Shown piece by piece: positions 6,960 through 15,717 of a DNA stretch of 64,000 bases (position 1 is the stretch's first letter; the number at the start of each line of letters is the position of its first letter). The DNA is from Candidatus Rokuibacteriota bacterium (lineage in GTDB: Bacteria; Methylomirabilota; Methylomirabilia; Rokubacteriales; CSP1-6). Position numbers and translations under genes: made by a program. Where the stretch lies: the NCBI GenBank assembly GCA_003221695.1, contig QHSX01000046.1:1-64000 (forward strand), given 5' to 3'. A model generated the notes under the pieces. That model had not been told where the DNA came from. It saw nothing but the letters and a program-made list of their open reading frames with translations, and did not search any database.

Positions 6960-7949
6960 TCAGGCGTTGATCAGCCCGTACATGACGCGCCAGAGCGCGA
7001 GGAAGTCGCGCCCCTCCCGCCAGCCGCCGCCACCCTCGACGTGCTCCACGATGCCGACCAGGACGAGCGTGGTGCGCTCGGGCCGAGCGGCCGCGAGCCG
7101 GAGGGCCTCCGTGTAGGGGACCGCCCGGTCGCTCCGGCCGTGAATCAGGACCAGGCGCGCACGGATGTCGCCCACCACGCCCAGCGGCGAAAGGTCGTTG
7201 AGGTAGCGCTCGAGCGCGGGCGGGAGCGCGGCCAGGAACCGCGCCGCGCGGTCGGCGTCGGCGGTCATGAGCTCGGCGCGCGCGGCCGGCTCGAGCAGGT
7301 CGGTGTTGGCGGCGACGAACGACCGCACCACCTCGGGCTCGTGGGCGACGCGACCCCGGACGCCGCCGTACGCGTAGACACCCGTCAGCCAGAAACGGAG
7401 CACCTCGCGCGCCGACGCGTACCCGCCGAGGCTCACGACCGCCTGCACGCGCTCGCGCACGCGCGGATCGGCCGCCGCGAGAAGGGCGGGCCCAGCGCCG
7501 ACGCTCACGCCCAGGACGATCGATGGACGGGCGAGCGCAGCGAGCGTCGCCACGACGGGCGCGACGTCGTCCGAGCGCAGGCGCCCGTGGGTGAGTCCGG
7601 GGATCGTCGGGACGGCGACGTCGAAGCCGCAGCGCGCCAGGAGCGCCGCGGCCTCGCGGACGCGGGGGTCGTCCTTGCCCTGGGGGGTGAAGCCGTGGAC
7701 GAACACCAGGGGTGTGCCGCCGGCGGGCCCGGCGAGGACGTAGCGGTCCACGGCGGCGCCCGGAACCGAGAGCGGCTCGCGCGTCGGCGCGGACGTCAGC
7801 GCCGACAGCGGCGCCAGCCGGCCCTGGCTCAAGAACTCGACGAGGAACGCGCCGGCCCACAGCGCGCGGCGACCGGCGTGCGCGACGGGAACGAGAAGGA
7901 CGAGTGCGAGGAGGAGGCCGGCGAGCCGGGCTACTTCCGGTTGACGCAC
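6960..7949 (-). CDS. alpha/beta hydrolase, exported or membrane-anchored (329 aa)
   Basis: The fold is shown by the oxyanion segment PLVFVHGFTPQGKDD, the nucleophile elbow GVSVGAG (Ser in G-x-S-x-G), an Asp in LIHGRSDRAVP and a late His in VEHVEGG. The frame is open further upstream, but the GTG at 7949 places a signal-like helix (LAGLLLALVLLVPVAHA) at the N-terminus and overlaps the preceding methyltransferase by only 19 nt, so I chose it. The protein probably acts outside the cytoplasm on an ester or lipid substrate that cannot be named. The gene is coupled to the methyltransferase gene. Confidence 0.75.
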   Translation of the reverse strand: MRQPEVARLAGLLLALVLLVPVAHAGRRALWAGAFLVEFLSQGRLAPLSALTSAPTREPLSVPGAAVDRYVLAGPAGGTPLVFVHGFTPQGKDDPRVREAAALLARCGFDVAVPTIPGLTHGRLRSDDVAPVVATLAALARPSIVLGVSVGAGPALLAAADPRVRERVQAVVSLGGYASAREVLRFWLTGVYAYGGVRGRVAHEPEVVRSFVAANTDLLEPAARAELMTADADRAARFLAALPPALERYLNDLSPLGVVGDIRARLVLIHGRSDRAVPYTEALRLAAARPERTTLVLVGIVEHVEGGGGWREGRDFLALWRVMYGLINA

Positions 7950-8560
7950 TTCACGAGGCGCCACCCGTTGAGCATGTTCGCCCTCGCGACGAGCTCGGGC
8001 TCGAGCCCGACCACGGCGAGGAGCGGCCCGAACGCGAGGTTCGATTTCCAGCCGAGCCGCGTGCAGAGGGGTGCGACCAGGTCCTCGAGCCACCCCACGA
8101 TCCGTCGCTCGCTACGGAAGTGATTGAGGATGACGAGGACGCCGCCGGGCTTGACCACACGGCGCATCTCGCGGAGGACGGCGACCGGATCGGGGACCGC
8201 GGAGATCGTGTACGTCGCCACGGCCTTGTCGAACTCGTCGTCCTCGAAATCCATGGACGTGGCGTCCATGACCTTGAGCGTCACGTTCGGCATCGCCAGC
8301 GTCTGCACCCGCTCGACGGCTTTGTCGAGCATCTCCTCGGACAGGTCGATCCCGGTCAGGCGGGACGCCGGCGGGTAGAGGGGTAGGTTCAGGCCGGTCC
8401 CGATCCCCACCTCGAGCACGGACTCGCCGCGCTGGATGTCGAGGTGCTTGACGGCCGCCACGCGGCCGGGGGCGAAGATCCAGTCGAAGATGAAGTCGTA
8501 GACGGGAGCGTACAACTCGTAGGCGCGCTCGACCTGCCTCTTCTCCAGCGCCGCGTCCAC
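7931..8560 (-). CDS. class I SAM-dependent methyltransferase (PmtA/UbiE-like, 209 aa)
   Basis: The SAM-binding motif I is VLEVGIGTGLNLPLY, followed by the acidic strand end GIDLSEEML and the later MRRVVKPGGVLVILNHF. Size and layout match small Rossmann-fold methyltransferases such as bacterial phosphatidylethanolamine N-methyltransferase PmtA. YELYAPVYDFIFDWIFAPGR near the N-terminus is the typical start of that group. Phospholipid methylation is a reasonable guess, but the substrate is not shown by sequence. It overlaps the downstream hydrolase gene. Confidence 0.8.
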   Translation of the reverse strand: MDAALEKRQVERAYELYAPVYDFIFDWIFAPGRVAAVKHLDIQRGESVLEVGIGTGLNLPLYPPASRLTGIDLSEEMLDKAVERVQTLAMPNVTLKVMDATSMDFEDDEFDKAVATYTISAVPDPVAVLREMRRVVKPGGVLVILNHFRSERRIVGWLEDLVAPLCTRLGWKSNLAFGPLLAVVGLEPELVARANMLNGWRLVKCVNRK

Positions 8561-8670
8561 TCAGGGCCCTCCAACATTTTGGGTTTTGGATTTGAGGCCG
8601 GCGAACGACGGATCGAATGGCTGACGGTATTCTACCCGCTGCCCGGAGCCGTTGCCAAGCGTCTTTTGCG

Positions 8671-10017
8671 TCAGAGCAGAAACTTCATCAACAGGGTGGC
8701 GAGACCGAGGAACGAAAAGAATCCGCACACATCCGTGAAGGTCGTGATGATCACGCTGGACGCGATCGCGGGGTCGATCCTGAAAACTTTGAGCGCGATC
8801 GGGATGAGCGTTCCGACGACGGCGGCGACCAGCATGTTCAGGACGAGCGCGACCCCGAGGATCAGCGAGAGGAGCACCTGGCCCTTCCAGGCGTACGCGA
8901 TCGCGGCGATCACCAGGCCGTTCGCCGCGCCCGTCGTCAGCCCGAGCCAGAGCTCCTTCGAGAGGACGCGCCGCAGCACGCTCGATGTCATGTCGCCGAG
9001 CGCGATGCCCCGCACGACGACGGTCGCCGTCTGGGTGGTGCCGATGCCACCCATCGAGGCGACGATCGGCATGAACACGGCGAGGGTCGCGAGCGAGTGG
9101 ATGGATGACTCGAAGAGCCCGATGACCGACGCCGCCAGGACCGCGGTGCCGAGGTTGATGAGGCGCCAGATGAGGCGCTTGGTGAACACGCTCCGCGGCG
9201 GGTCGAGCACGTTCTCATCACCCGCGACGCCGCCGAGGCGCTGGATGTCCTCGGTCGCCTCCTCGCGGAGGACCTTGAGCACGTCGTCCACGCCGATCGT
9301 GCCGAGGAGCCGCCGGTTCGCGTCCACCACAGGGATCTGGATCAGGTTGTAGCGCTGGACGAGGCGCGCGACCTCCTCCTGGTCGGTGTCCACCGTGACG
9401 CTCTCCACGTCCTCGGTGCGGATCGTCCGGATCGGCGTCGCGGGGTCCGCGGTGATGAGGCGGTGTGGGGGCACGAAGCCGACCAGGTGGTCGTGGTCGT
9501 CCACGATGTAGACGTAGAAGGCGCCGTCGCCCGTCTTCGCCTTGCGGATGTGCTCGATCGCCCGCGCCACCGTCACCGTCTCGGGCACGGCGACGAAGTC
9601 GGGAGACATGAGGCGGCCGGCGGTGCCCTCGCGGTACTCGAGGAGCACCTGCACCTCCTCGGCCTTCTCCTCCTCCATGAGGTCGAGGAGCTCCTCGGCC
9701 TGCTCCTTCGGCAGCTCCTGGACGACGTCCGCGACCTCATCGCTGGGCATGCGGTCGAGGGCGCGCGAGACCTCCGCCTCGTCGAGTGAGCCGATCAGCT
9801 CGCGCAGGATCGGATCGTCGAGCTCGGCGAGGACCGCGCCGGCCTGCTGGGGGGTGAGGAGCCGGAACACGCGCACCTGGTCTTCGAGCGCGAGCTCGCG
9901 GATCACGCCTGAGACGTCGGCAGGATGCGCCTCGGCCAGAACGTCGGCGAGGCGCTCGTCGCGGCCGCCGTCGAGCAGCTCCCGGATCGCCTCGGTGAGC
10001 CGAGTCGTCTCTTCCAT
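8671..10017 (-). CDS. mgtE: magnesium transporter MgtE
   Basis: The 448 residues have the MgtE order: a helical N-domain (about 1-130) with repeated acidic MPSDEVADVVQELPKEQAE segments, two CBS domains (about 135-255, e.g. YVYIVDDHDHLVGFV and IPVVDANRRLLGTIGV), then five transmembrane helices from about residue 280 with VFMPIVASMGGIGTTQTATV, the signature pore region. MgtE passes Mg2+ into the cell and is gated by intracellular Mg2+ bound between the N- and CBS domains. It is followed 1 nt away by the DHH phosphoesterase stop-to-start junction, suggesting one transcript with 10019-11029. Confidence 0.93.
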   Translation of the reverse strand: MEETTRLTEAIRELLDGGRDERLADVLAEAHPADVSGVIRELALEDQVRVFRLLTPQQAGAVLAELDDPILRELIGSLDEAEVSRALDRMPSDEVADVVQELPKEQAEELLDLMEEEKAEEVQVLLEYREGTAGRLMSPDFVAVPETVTVARAIEHIRKAKTGDGAFYVYIVDDHDHLVGFVPPHRLITADPATPIRTIRTEDVESVTVDTDQEEVARLVQRYNLIQIPVVDANRRLLGTIGVDDVLKVLREEATEDIQRLGGVAGDENVLDPPRSVFTKRLIWRLINLGTAVLAASVIGLFESSIHSLATLAVFMPIVASMGGIGTTQTATVVVRGIALGDMTSSVLRRVLSKELWLGLTTGAANGLVIAAIAYAWKGQVLLSLILGVALVLNMLVAAVVGTLIPIALKVFRIDPAIASSVIITTFTDVCGFFSFLGLATLLMKFLL

Positions 10018-10018
10018 C

Positions 10019-11029
10019 TCAGCTCCGGAGCGCCTGGAGGAAGCGCGCCACGATCGCCTGTCTCAGCGCGTCGCCTGCCGGCTCGCCGACGCGGGCCTGC
10101 CAGTCGCGCAGGCGGATCACGGCCTTCGCCATCGCGCGGTGACCCCCGGCGCGGCCGACCTCGCCGAACGCGCGGCGCACCACGTCGCCCGCGGCGCGGA
10201 CGTAGCCCACGTTGCGCACGCTGATGTGGAGCTCGCCGTTCACGGTCCCGGACACGACCGACCACTCCGCGCCCTCGATCTGGAGGAAGAACTCCGCGAA
10301 CTGAGCGACCAGCTCGGGGTAGGCGACGGGACCGAGGTGCGAGAAGACGACCCCGTGCGTGAGCTGCCGGCGCGCGATCCCGAGCGCCAGGACGTCGAGG
10401 GCCTCGTTGGGCAGCTCGGGGCGCTCGATACGCCGGAGCGCCGAGTGGTTCGCGCGCGGGTGCAGGTACGCGAACGCCTCGAGGTCCGCACGGGTGGCGC
10501 CCCGCTCGAGGTGGAGCGTGTCGGTCTTGATGCCGTAGAGGAGCGCCGTCGCGAGGCGCTGCGTGATCTTTACGTCTGCGGCTCGCAGGTATTCGGTCAT
10601 GATCGTCGAGGTCGCGCCCCACGCGGGACGGATGTCCCGGAGGTGCGCCCGTGTGGGCGTCTCCTCGGGGTGGTGGTCGATGACGAGGTCGACCTCGCCG
10701 AACGCCTCCTCGAAGAAGCTCGGCTGGGTGTCCACCATCGCGACCATGTCGTACTCGTCGATCGCGTGCGCCTTGATCTCCTCGACGTCGATGTCCAGGA
10801 TGCGGGTCATCGCCCGGTTCTCGGGACGCGTGATCGTGCCGAACGTGGCGATGGGCGCCGCCGCCTTGGTCCGCCCGAGGAGCGTCCGAAGCGCGAGGGC
10901 CGAGGCGATCGCGTCGGGGTCAGGGTCGTCCTGCATCATGATGAGCACCCGGTCGGCGGACGCAAAATGGCTGCGAAGCCGTTCGACCCGGCTCCGTGCC
11001 GAGGCTCGCGCAGACGTCCGCTCAGGCAT
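10019..11029 (-). CDS. DHH/DHHA1-family phosphoesterase (336 aa)
   Basis: The DHH domain shows DDPDPDAIASALAL, a later MVDTQP and the name-giving DHH in LVIDHHPEETPT. The C-terminal DHHA1 part contains the GGH motif in GRAGGHRAMA. This architecture is shared by NrnA-type oligoribonucleases/pAp phosphatases and c-di-AMP phosphodiesterases, which need Mn2+ or Mg2+ held by the Asp/His ligands. No GGDEF or PAS domain is attached, so a soluble nanoRNase or pAp phosphatase is the best guess. It immediately precedes mgtE in the direction of transcription. Confidence 0.85.
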   Translation of the reverse strand: MPERTSARASARSRVERLRSHFASADRVLIMMQDDPDPDAIASALALRTLLGRTKAAAPIATFGTITRPENRAMTRILDIDVEEIKAHAIDEYDMVAMVDTQPSFFEEAFGEVDLVIDHHPEETPTRAHLRDIRPAWGATSTIMTEYLRAADVKITQRLATALLYGIKTDTLHLERGATRADLEAFAYLHPRANHSALRRIERPELPNEALDVLALGIARRQLTHGVVFSHLGPVAYPELVAQFAEFFLQIEGAEWSVVSGTVNGELHISVRNVGYVRAAGDVVRRAFGEVGRAGGHRAMAKAVIRLRDWQARVGEPAGDALRQAIVARFLQALRS

Positions 11030-11074
11030 GCTGTCTCAGAAGTATGCTCCGCCCACGCCGCGGGACAAGCGGAT

Positions 11075-12628
11075 TTATCCGAGGAACCTGTTCCGGAAAT
11101 CCCTGAGGGCAGGGCTCGCCTGGACCCGGCGGCGGAGGGCACGATCGGTCGCGCGCGGCCCGGTGGAGGCCCGCGGAGCGAGGATCCGGGCGAGCGCCCG
11201 GGGCGCCATCAACCCGTGCTCGAGGACAACATCGCGGATCGCGGCGGACCGGGCCTGCGCCTCCTTGACGACCTCGGCGGCGACGTCGTAGCCGAGGTAG
11301 GGCGCGAGCGCCGTGGCCTCGACGTGGCTCCGCGCGAGCAGCTCGCCCACCCGGGCGCGGTCGACACGGAGGCCGGCGATGCACCGCGTCCGCAATAACC
11401 GCGTCCCCCGCGTCAGGAGCTCGAAGCTCTCGGCGAGGTTCGTGGCGCAGAGCGGCGTCATCACGTTGAGCTCGAGCTCGCCCGCCGCGGCGGCCAGGGC
11501 GATCGCGTGGTCGTTGCCCGATACCTGAAAGCACGCCATCTGGACGGCCTCGGCCACGGAGGGGTTGACCTTGCCGGGCATGATCGATGAGCCCGGCTCG
11601 ACCTCCGGCAGGGAGAGCTCGCCGAGTCCCGCCCGGGGTCCGGAGGCGAGCAGGCGGAGGTCGAAGCAGATCTTGCCGAGGTCCACCGCGAGGCCGCGCA
11701 GCGCGCCCGAGCACGCCAGGAGCGGCCGCAAGCTCCAGGCCGCGGTGACCGTGCTCGGCGCCGGACGCAGGCGCAGGCCCGTGAGCCGGGAGAGCTCGCG
11801 GACGACCAGGACGCGGAAGCGCGGGTGCGCCGTGAGCCCGGTGCCCACCGCCGTGCCGCCCAGACCCACCGCCGAGAGCTCTGCCTCGGTGGCCATGAGC
11901 GCGGCCCCCGCGGCACGGATCGCTTCGGCCCAGCCGGCGAACACCTGTCCGTACGTGATCGGGACCGCGTCCTGGAGATGGGTGCGCCCGACCTTCACGA
12001 CTGCTCGCTCGCGGCGGGCGAGCTGGGCGAGCGCGCGCTCGAGCTCGCCGAGCTCGTCACGGAGCGCCGAGAGCAACTCCAGCGCCATCAGACGGATGGC
12101 GGTGGGCGTGACGTCGTTCGACGACTGGGCGAGGTTGACGTGGTCGTTGGGGTGGATCGGCGTGTAACGCCCGCGTCGGCCGCCGAGGCGCTCGTTGGCC
12201 AGGTTCGCGATGACCTCGTTCACGTTCATGTGGATGGGCGTGCCGGCGCCGGCCTGGAACGCGTCGAGCACCGCCGCGTCTGGGACCGTTCCCGCGGCGA
12301 CGCGGTCGGCCGCCCTGACGATGGCGCGCGCCCACCCGCGGGGGAGGAGGCCGAGCCGAGCGTTCGCCCGCGCCGCGGCCGCCTTGACGCGCGCGTAGGC
12401 GCGGATCAGCGCGGGGTGGGGCGCGCGCCCGGAGATCTCCCAGGTCTCTCGGGCTCGCTGGGTGAAGACGCCGTAGAGCGCCCGCGCCGGGACGTCCTTG
12501 ACGCCGAGGCTGTCGCGCTCCCGGCGGGTCCGCGTTACGCGCCGAATTTGGTCAGCCGGAGCGCGTTGGCCATCACGAGCGGCATCAAATGGTGCGACGG
12601 GAGGACGCCGAGGCTGCCGGCCGCACAC
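11075..12628 (-). CDS. fumarase/aspartase superfamily lyase (class II)
   Basis: The superfamily signature GSSIMPGKVNPS is present, with HLQDAVPITYGQ and SSNDVTPTAIRLM before it, all parts of the composite active site of tetrameric class II fumarases and aspartate ammonia-lyases. Homology begins at RERDSLGVKDVPARALYG, around base 12530. There is no ATG, GTG or TTG near that point: the only canonical start is the ATG at 12628, which would overlap the preceding phosphoglycerate mutase gene by 94 nt. An ATT codon at 12547 is an alternative. The residues after the signature (NPSVAEAVQMACFQVSGND) do not clearly decide between fumarase and aspartase. Confidence 0.8.
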   Translation of the reverse strand: MCGRQPRRPPVAPFDAARDGQRAPADQIRRVTRTRRERDSLGVKDVPARALYGVFTQRARETWEISGRAPHPALIRAYARVKAAAARANARLGLLPRGWARAIVRAADRVAAGTVPDAAVLDAFQAGAGTPIHMNVNEVIANLANERLGGRRGRYTPIHPNDHVNLAQSSNDVTPTAIRLMALELLSALRDELGELERALAQLARRERAVVKVGRTHLQDAVPITYGQVFAGWAEAIRAAGAALMATEAELSAVGLGGTAVGTGLTAHPRFRVLVVRELSRLTGLRLRPAPSTVTAAWSLRPLLACSGALRGLAVDLGKICFDLRLLASGPRAGLGELSLPEVEPGSSIMPGKVNPSVAEAVQMACFQVSGNDHAIALAAAAGELELNVMTPLCATNLAESFELLTRGTRLLRTRCIAGLRVDRARVGELLARSHVEATALAPYLGYDVAAEVVKEAQARSAAIRDVVLEHGLMAPRALARILAPRASTGPRATDRALRRRVQASPALRDFRNRFLG

Positions 12629-13764
12629 GCGCGCTCGGTGAAGGCGGTCACCGGATCCGCACCGCAGTAGCGGCTCCAGAGGAGCACGGGCACCGGCTGC
12701 CAGCCGTGCGCCGCGAGCACCGAGGGCGTCGCGTGGTCGCCCGTGATCACGAGGACATCGGGCTTGAGCGCGCGTAGGTCGGGGAGGAAGCCGTCGAGAC
12801 GCTCGAGGGCGGTCACCTTCGCGCCGAAGTCGCCATCTTCGCCCGCCTTGTCCGTGTCCTTGTAGTGCAGGAAGAAGAAGTCGTACGCGTCCCAGTGCGC
12901 GCGGAGCGTCGCGAGCTCCTCGCCGAACGTGCCGCCCGTCTTGAGCACCTCCATGCCCACGAGCCTGGCCAGACCGCGGTACATCGGGTAGGCGGCGATC
13001 GCCGCCGACCGGAGACCGAAAATCTCCGGGAAGCGCGGGAGCTTGGGGAGCTGGTCGAAGCCGCGCAGCAGGACCATGTTGGCGGGCGCCGAGTCGGCGA
13101 GCCGGCGGCGCGCGTCGGCGACGAACGCGTTCACCCGCTGCGCCGTGGCCTTCGCCTTCGGCTCGAGCGCCTTCACGGGAAGCGGAGCCTGGCCGAGCGC
13201 CTGCGGATCGGTCTCTGAGAGCCGGCCCGAGAGTTTGCCTGCCTTGCCTCGGCCGCGCAGGACCAGGGCGAAGCGGTGTTCCTTCACGGGCTCGACGAAC
13301 ATTTCGACGCCTGGCAGTCGGATCCCACGTAGCCGCTCGGTCAGGCGTACGCAGACCTCGGTGGTGATGCGCCCCGCGCGCCGGTCGGTGATGCGACCAC
13401 TGGAGTCGACGGTGCAGAAGTTACCGCGCGCGGCCACATCGCCGGGGCGGAGGTCGAACTCGATCCCGAGGGCCTCGAGGACGCCGCGCCCGACCTGGTA
13501 GCGGAGCGGGTCGTAGCCGAAGAGCCCGAGGTGCCCGGGACCGCTGCCGGGCGTGATCCCCGGCGCCACGTGGCGGACGAGGCCGCACGCCGACTCGGCG
13601 GCGAGCGCCGAAAGGTTCGGCAGGCGCGCGGACTCGAGCTCGGAGCGGCCGGTCTCGGGGCGCGGCAGGCCCCCCAGGCCGTCGAGCGAGAGGACGACGA
13701 TCTTCGTGGCGTTCTGGACGACGAGCGGTGCGATCAGCTCCAGCATCGCGTCGGACGCGCTCAC
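12535..13764 (-). CDS. apgM: cofactor-independent phosphoglycerate mutase, archaeal ApgM type
   Basis: This alkaline-phosphatase-fold enzyme interconverts 3- and 2-phosphoglycerate in glycolysis. Metal-binding signatures are VVLSLDGLGGL at the N-terminus and ITGDHATPSVLAAHGWQPVP near the C-terminus. The substrate loop GSGPGHLGLFGYDP and the central DKAGEDGDF block match ApgM rather than the larger GpmI. The GTG at 13764 overlaps the stop of the FAH gene (GTGA), so translation is probably coupled; an ATG at 13746 is the alternative. About 409 aa, normal for the family. Confidence 0.88.
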   Translation of the reverse strand: MSASDAMLELIAPLVVQNATKIVVLSLDGLGGLPRPETGRSELESARLPNLSALAAESACGLVRHVAPGITPGSGPGHLGLFGYDPLRYQVGRGVLEALGIEFDLRPGDVAARGNFCTVDSSGRITDRRAGRITTEVCVRLTERLRGIRLPGVEMFVEPVKEHRFALVLRGRGKAGKLSGRLSETDPQALGQAPLPVKALEPKAKATAQRVNAFVADARRRLADSAPANMVLLRGFDQLPKLPRFPEIFGLRSAAIAAYPMYRGLARLVGMEVLKTGGTFGEELATLRAHWDAYDFFFLHYKDTDKAGEDGDFGAKVTALERLDGFLPDLRALKPDVLVITGDHATPSVLAAHGWQPVPVLLWSRYCGADPVTAFTERACAAGSLGVLPSHHLMPLVMANALRLTKFGA

Positions 13765-14663
13765 GCCTCCTTCACGGAATTCTCGAGCCGCCCGAGCCCG
13801 GTGATCTCCATCGTGACGACGTCGCCCGGTTGGAGGAACACGGGGGGCTTCTTGGCGAACCCGACGCCCGGCGGCGTCCCGGTGGCGATGAGATCGCCGG
13901 GCGCCAGCGTCATGAGCCCCGAGAGATAGCTCACGAGGTAGCGGACGTCGAAGATGAACGTCTTCGTGTTGCCGTTCTGCATCTGCTTGCCGTTCACCCA
14001 GGTCCGGAGCTCGAGAGCGTGCGGGTCGGTGATCTCCTTCCGGTCGGCAATGTAGGGGCCGACGGGCGCCGCGGTCTCGAAGATCTTCCCGGCCATCCAC
14101 TGGCTCGTGATGAACTGGAAGTCCCGGGCGCTCGCGTCGTTGATGATCGTGTACCCCCACACGTAGTCGAGCGCCTGCTCCTTGGGGACGAAGCGGGCGG
14201 TCCGCCCGATGACGACGCCAAGTTCCACTTCCCAGTCGAGCTGCTGCGAGCCGCGCGGTCTCAAGATGGGCTCGCCCGGGTCGAGGATCGCGTTCGACCA
14301 CTTGGCGAAGATCGGCGGCTCCTTGGGAATCGGGTTGCCCGTCTCCTCGGCGTGATCGCGGTAGTTGAGGCCGATGCAGATGAACTTCCCCGGATCGGCG
14401 ATGGGCGCGTGAAGGCGAGCACTCGCGGCGGGCACGGTGACCCACTCGGTGATGGACAGGACCGCCTCCGCGGCGGCGGCGCCGCCCTCGAGGAAGCCTC
14501 GAGTGCTCTGCGGCACCAGGACTCGGGCGATCTCGTGGGCCCGCACGACGCCGCGCCGAGTGAGGGTGGTGGCGAGGCTCGCCTCGATGTCGGCGATGCG
14601 ATCGCCCTGGAGCGCGCCGAGGCGGGGTGACTGGCTGTTGGTGGAGAAGCGGACGAGCTTCAT
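13761..14663 (-). CDS. fumarylacetoacetate hydrolase (FAH) family protein (300 aa)
   Basis: The FAH catalytic domain is complete. ICIGLNYRDHAEETGNPIP opens it, the metal ligands appear in DWEVELGVVIGR and DASARDFQF, and LMTLAPGDLIATGTPPGVG closes it. Members are 2-hydroxyhepta-2,4-dienedioate isomerases, acylpyruvases or oxaloacetate decarboxylases; the exact substrate is not visible. Start at MKLVRFS (ATG 14663) follows a GGGAGG Shine-Dalgarno sequence. A TATAAT box lies about 33-38 bp upstream on the same strand. Confidence 0.88.
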   Translation of the reverse strand: MKLVRFSTNSQSPRLGALQGDRIADIEASLATTLTRRGVVRAHEIARVLVPQSTRGFLEGGAAAAEAVLSITEWVTVPAASARLHAPIADPGKFICIGLNYRDHAEETGNPIPKEPPIFAKWSNAILDPGEPILRPRGSQQLDWEVELGVVIGRTARFVPKEQALDYVWGYTIINDASARDFQFITSQWMAGKIFETAAPVGPYIADRKEITDPHALELRTWVNGKQMQNGNTKTFIFDVRYLVSYLSGLMTLAPGDLIATGTPPGVGFAKKPPVFLQPGDVVTMEITGLGRLENSVKEA

Positions 14664-14791
14664 GGGTCGCGGCCTCCCGGCAGAAATAGTGACCAATTAT
14701 AGCCTCTCGCGAATTTTCGCGCCGAGAGCGGTTTGATATATGCTGGGCTTCTCCAGATGGAGAGGCTCACCCGGGACCAGGAGGTCATCCG

Positions 14792-15397
14792 ATGAGGCTC
14801 ACGACTCGGTCGATCGCGTTCGCGGTCGTGGTGTCGCTGCTCGGTGCAGGTCCGCTCGCGACGTTTGCGCGCGCGCAGCAAGCGCAGCCGCCTGCCGAGC
14901 AGCCTACGCCACAGCCCGAGCAGCCTGCGCAGTCCGCCGAGCAGCCCATGCAGGCCTCACCGGAGCCGGGGCCGCAGCCTGCCGAGCAACCCGCCCAGGC
15001 CGCACCGCCACCCGCGCCGCAGCCCACCGCCGAGCCCGCGCAGGCCGCACCGCCACCCGCGCCGCAACCGGCGGTGCAACCCGCTCAAATGCCGGCGCCG
15101 CCCGCCCGAGAGCCGCAGGCCATGCCGGAGCCGGTCATTTTCGAAGAGCCCTCCGAGTCGACGGTGGGGTACGCCCTGGCCGCCACCATCATGAATTTCG
15201 CCTTCGTCCCGGGCAAGGCGGTGACGTGCGTCCTGGGCATGGCCGTCGGCGGCGGGTTGCTGCTCGTCACGCTGGGTGCCGCCTACAAGGGCTCCATGGC
15301 ATTCGCCAAGGAAGGGTGCGGGGGCAAGTGGGTCCTGACGGCCAAGGATCTCAGAGGGACCGACTACATCCTCGGCGTCGGCGAGCGCCGCGAGTAG
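14792..15397 (+). CDS. exported Pro/Ala/Gln-rich protein with C-terminal membrane domain (201 aa)
   Basis: A signal peptide (MRLTTRSIAFAVVVSLLGAG, cut near FARA) leads into about 90 residues of low complexity. These include repeats of AQAAPPPAPQP encoded by near-identical DNA units. The C-terminal 80 residues are conserved in character: two hydrophobic helices (YALAATIMNFAFVPGKAVTC and LGMAVGGGLLLVTLGAAYKG) and a Cys-containing end, GCGGKWVLTAKDLRG. I have seen this C-terminal pattern in hypothetical proteins of delta-proteobacteria-like genomes. The Pro-rich part may span the periplasm. Function unknown. Confidence 0.7.
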   Translation: MRLTTRSIAFAVVVSLLGAGPLATFARAQQAQPPAEQPTPQPEQPAQSAEQPMQASPEPGPQPAEQPAQAAPPPAPQPTAEPAQAAPPPAPQPAVQPAQMPAPPAREPQAMPEPVIFEEPSESTVGYALAATIMNFAFVPGKAVTCVLGMAVGGGLLLVTLGAAYKGSMAFAKEGCGGKWVLTAKDLRGTDYILGVGERRE

Positions 15398-15398
15398 A

Positions 15399-15716
15399 AT
15401 TCGGCGACGCGCGCTCGTCGCACTCCTCTTCGGCGCGCTGCTGGCGGCGTTCGCCGCCGGCCTCTGGGGCACCATCCTCCGACCCGCCGCGTACGAGGTG
15501 CGGGGTACCATCGTGGCGCGCCCCGCGCCGGACCTCGTCCTCGTCAGCCACGATGCGGTGCAGGGGCTCGGCATGAGCGCCATGGAGTTGATGGCGATCG
15601 CCGCCGAGCCCACCCTGCTCGACGCCGTCGGCCCGAGGCCCGGCGACCGCGTCAAGCTCGCCGTCCGGGCGACCGAGGATCGACTTGTCCTGCTCCGCAT
15701 CGAGCGGATCCCTTGA
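15399..15716 (+). CDS. membrane-anchored CusF-like small copper-binding-type protein
   Basis: The C-terminal 70 residues (GTIVARPAPDLVLVSHDAVQ, then GPRPGDRVKLAVR and LVLLRIERI) have the beta-barrel pattern of CusF/copper-binding domains. The usual Met ligands are partly present in LGMSAMELM. The same frame has an upstream hydrophobic helix (ALVALLFGALLAAFAAGLWG) directly after the stop of the previous gene, but no ATG, GTG or TTG before it. The first canonical start, GTG at 15498, would remove that helix. I suggest a non-canonical start near ATT 15399. Metal binding is inference. Confidence 0.5.
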   Translation: MRRRALVALLFGALLAAFAAGLWGTILRPAAYEVRGTIVARPAPDLVLVSHDAVQGLGMSAMELMAIAAEPTLLDAVGPRPGDRVKLAVRATEDRLVLLRIERIP

Positions 15717-15717
15717 C

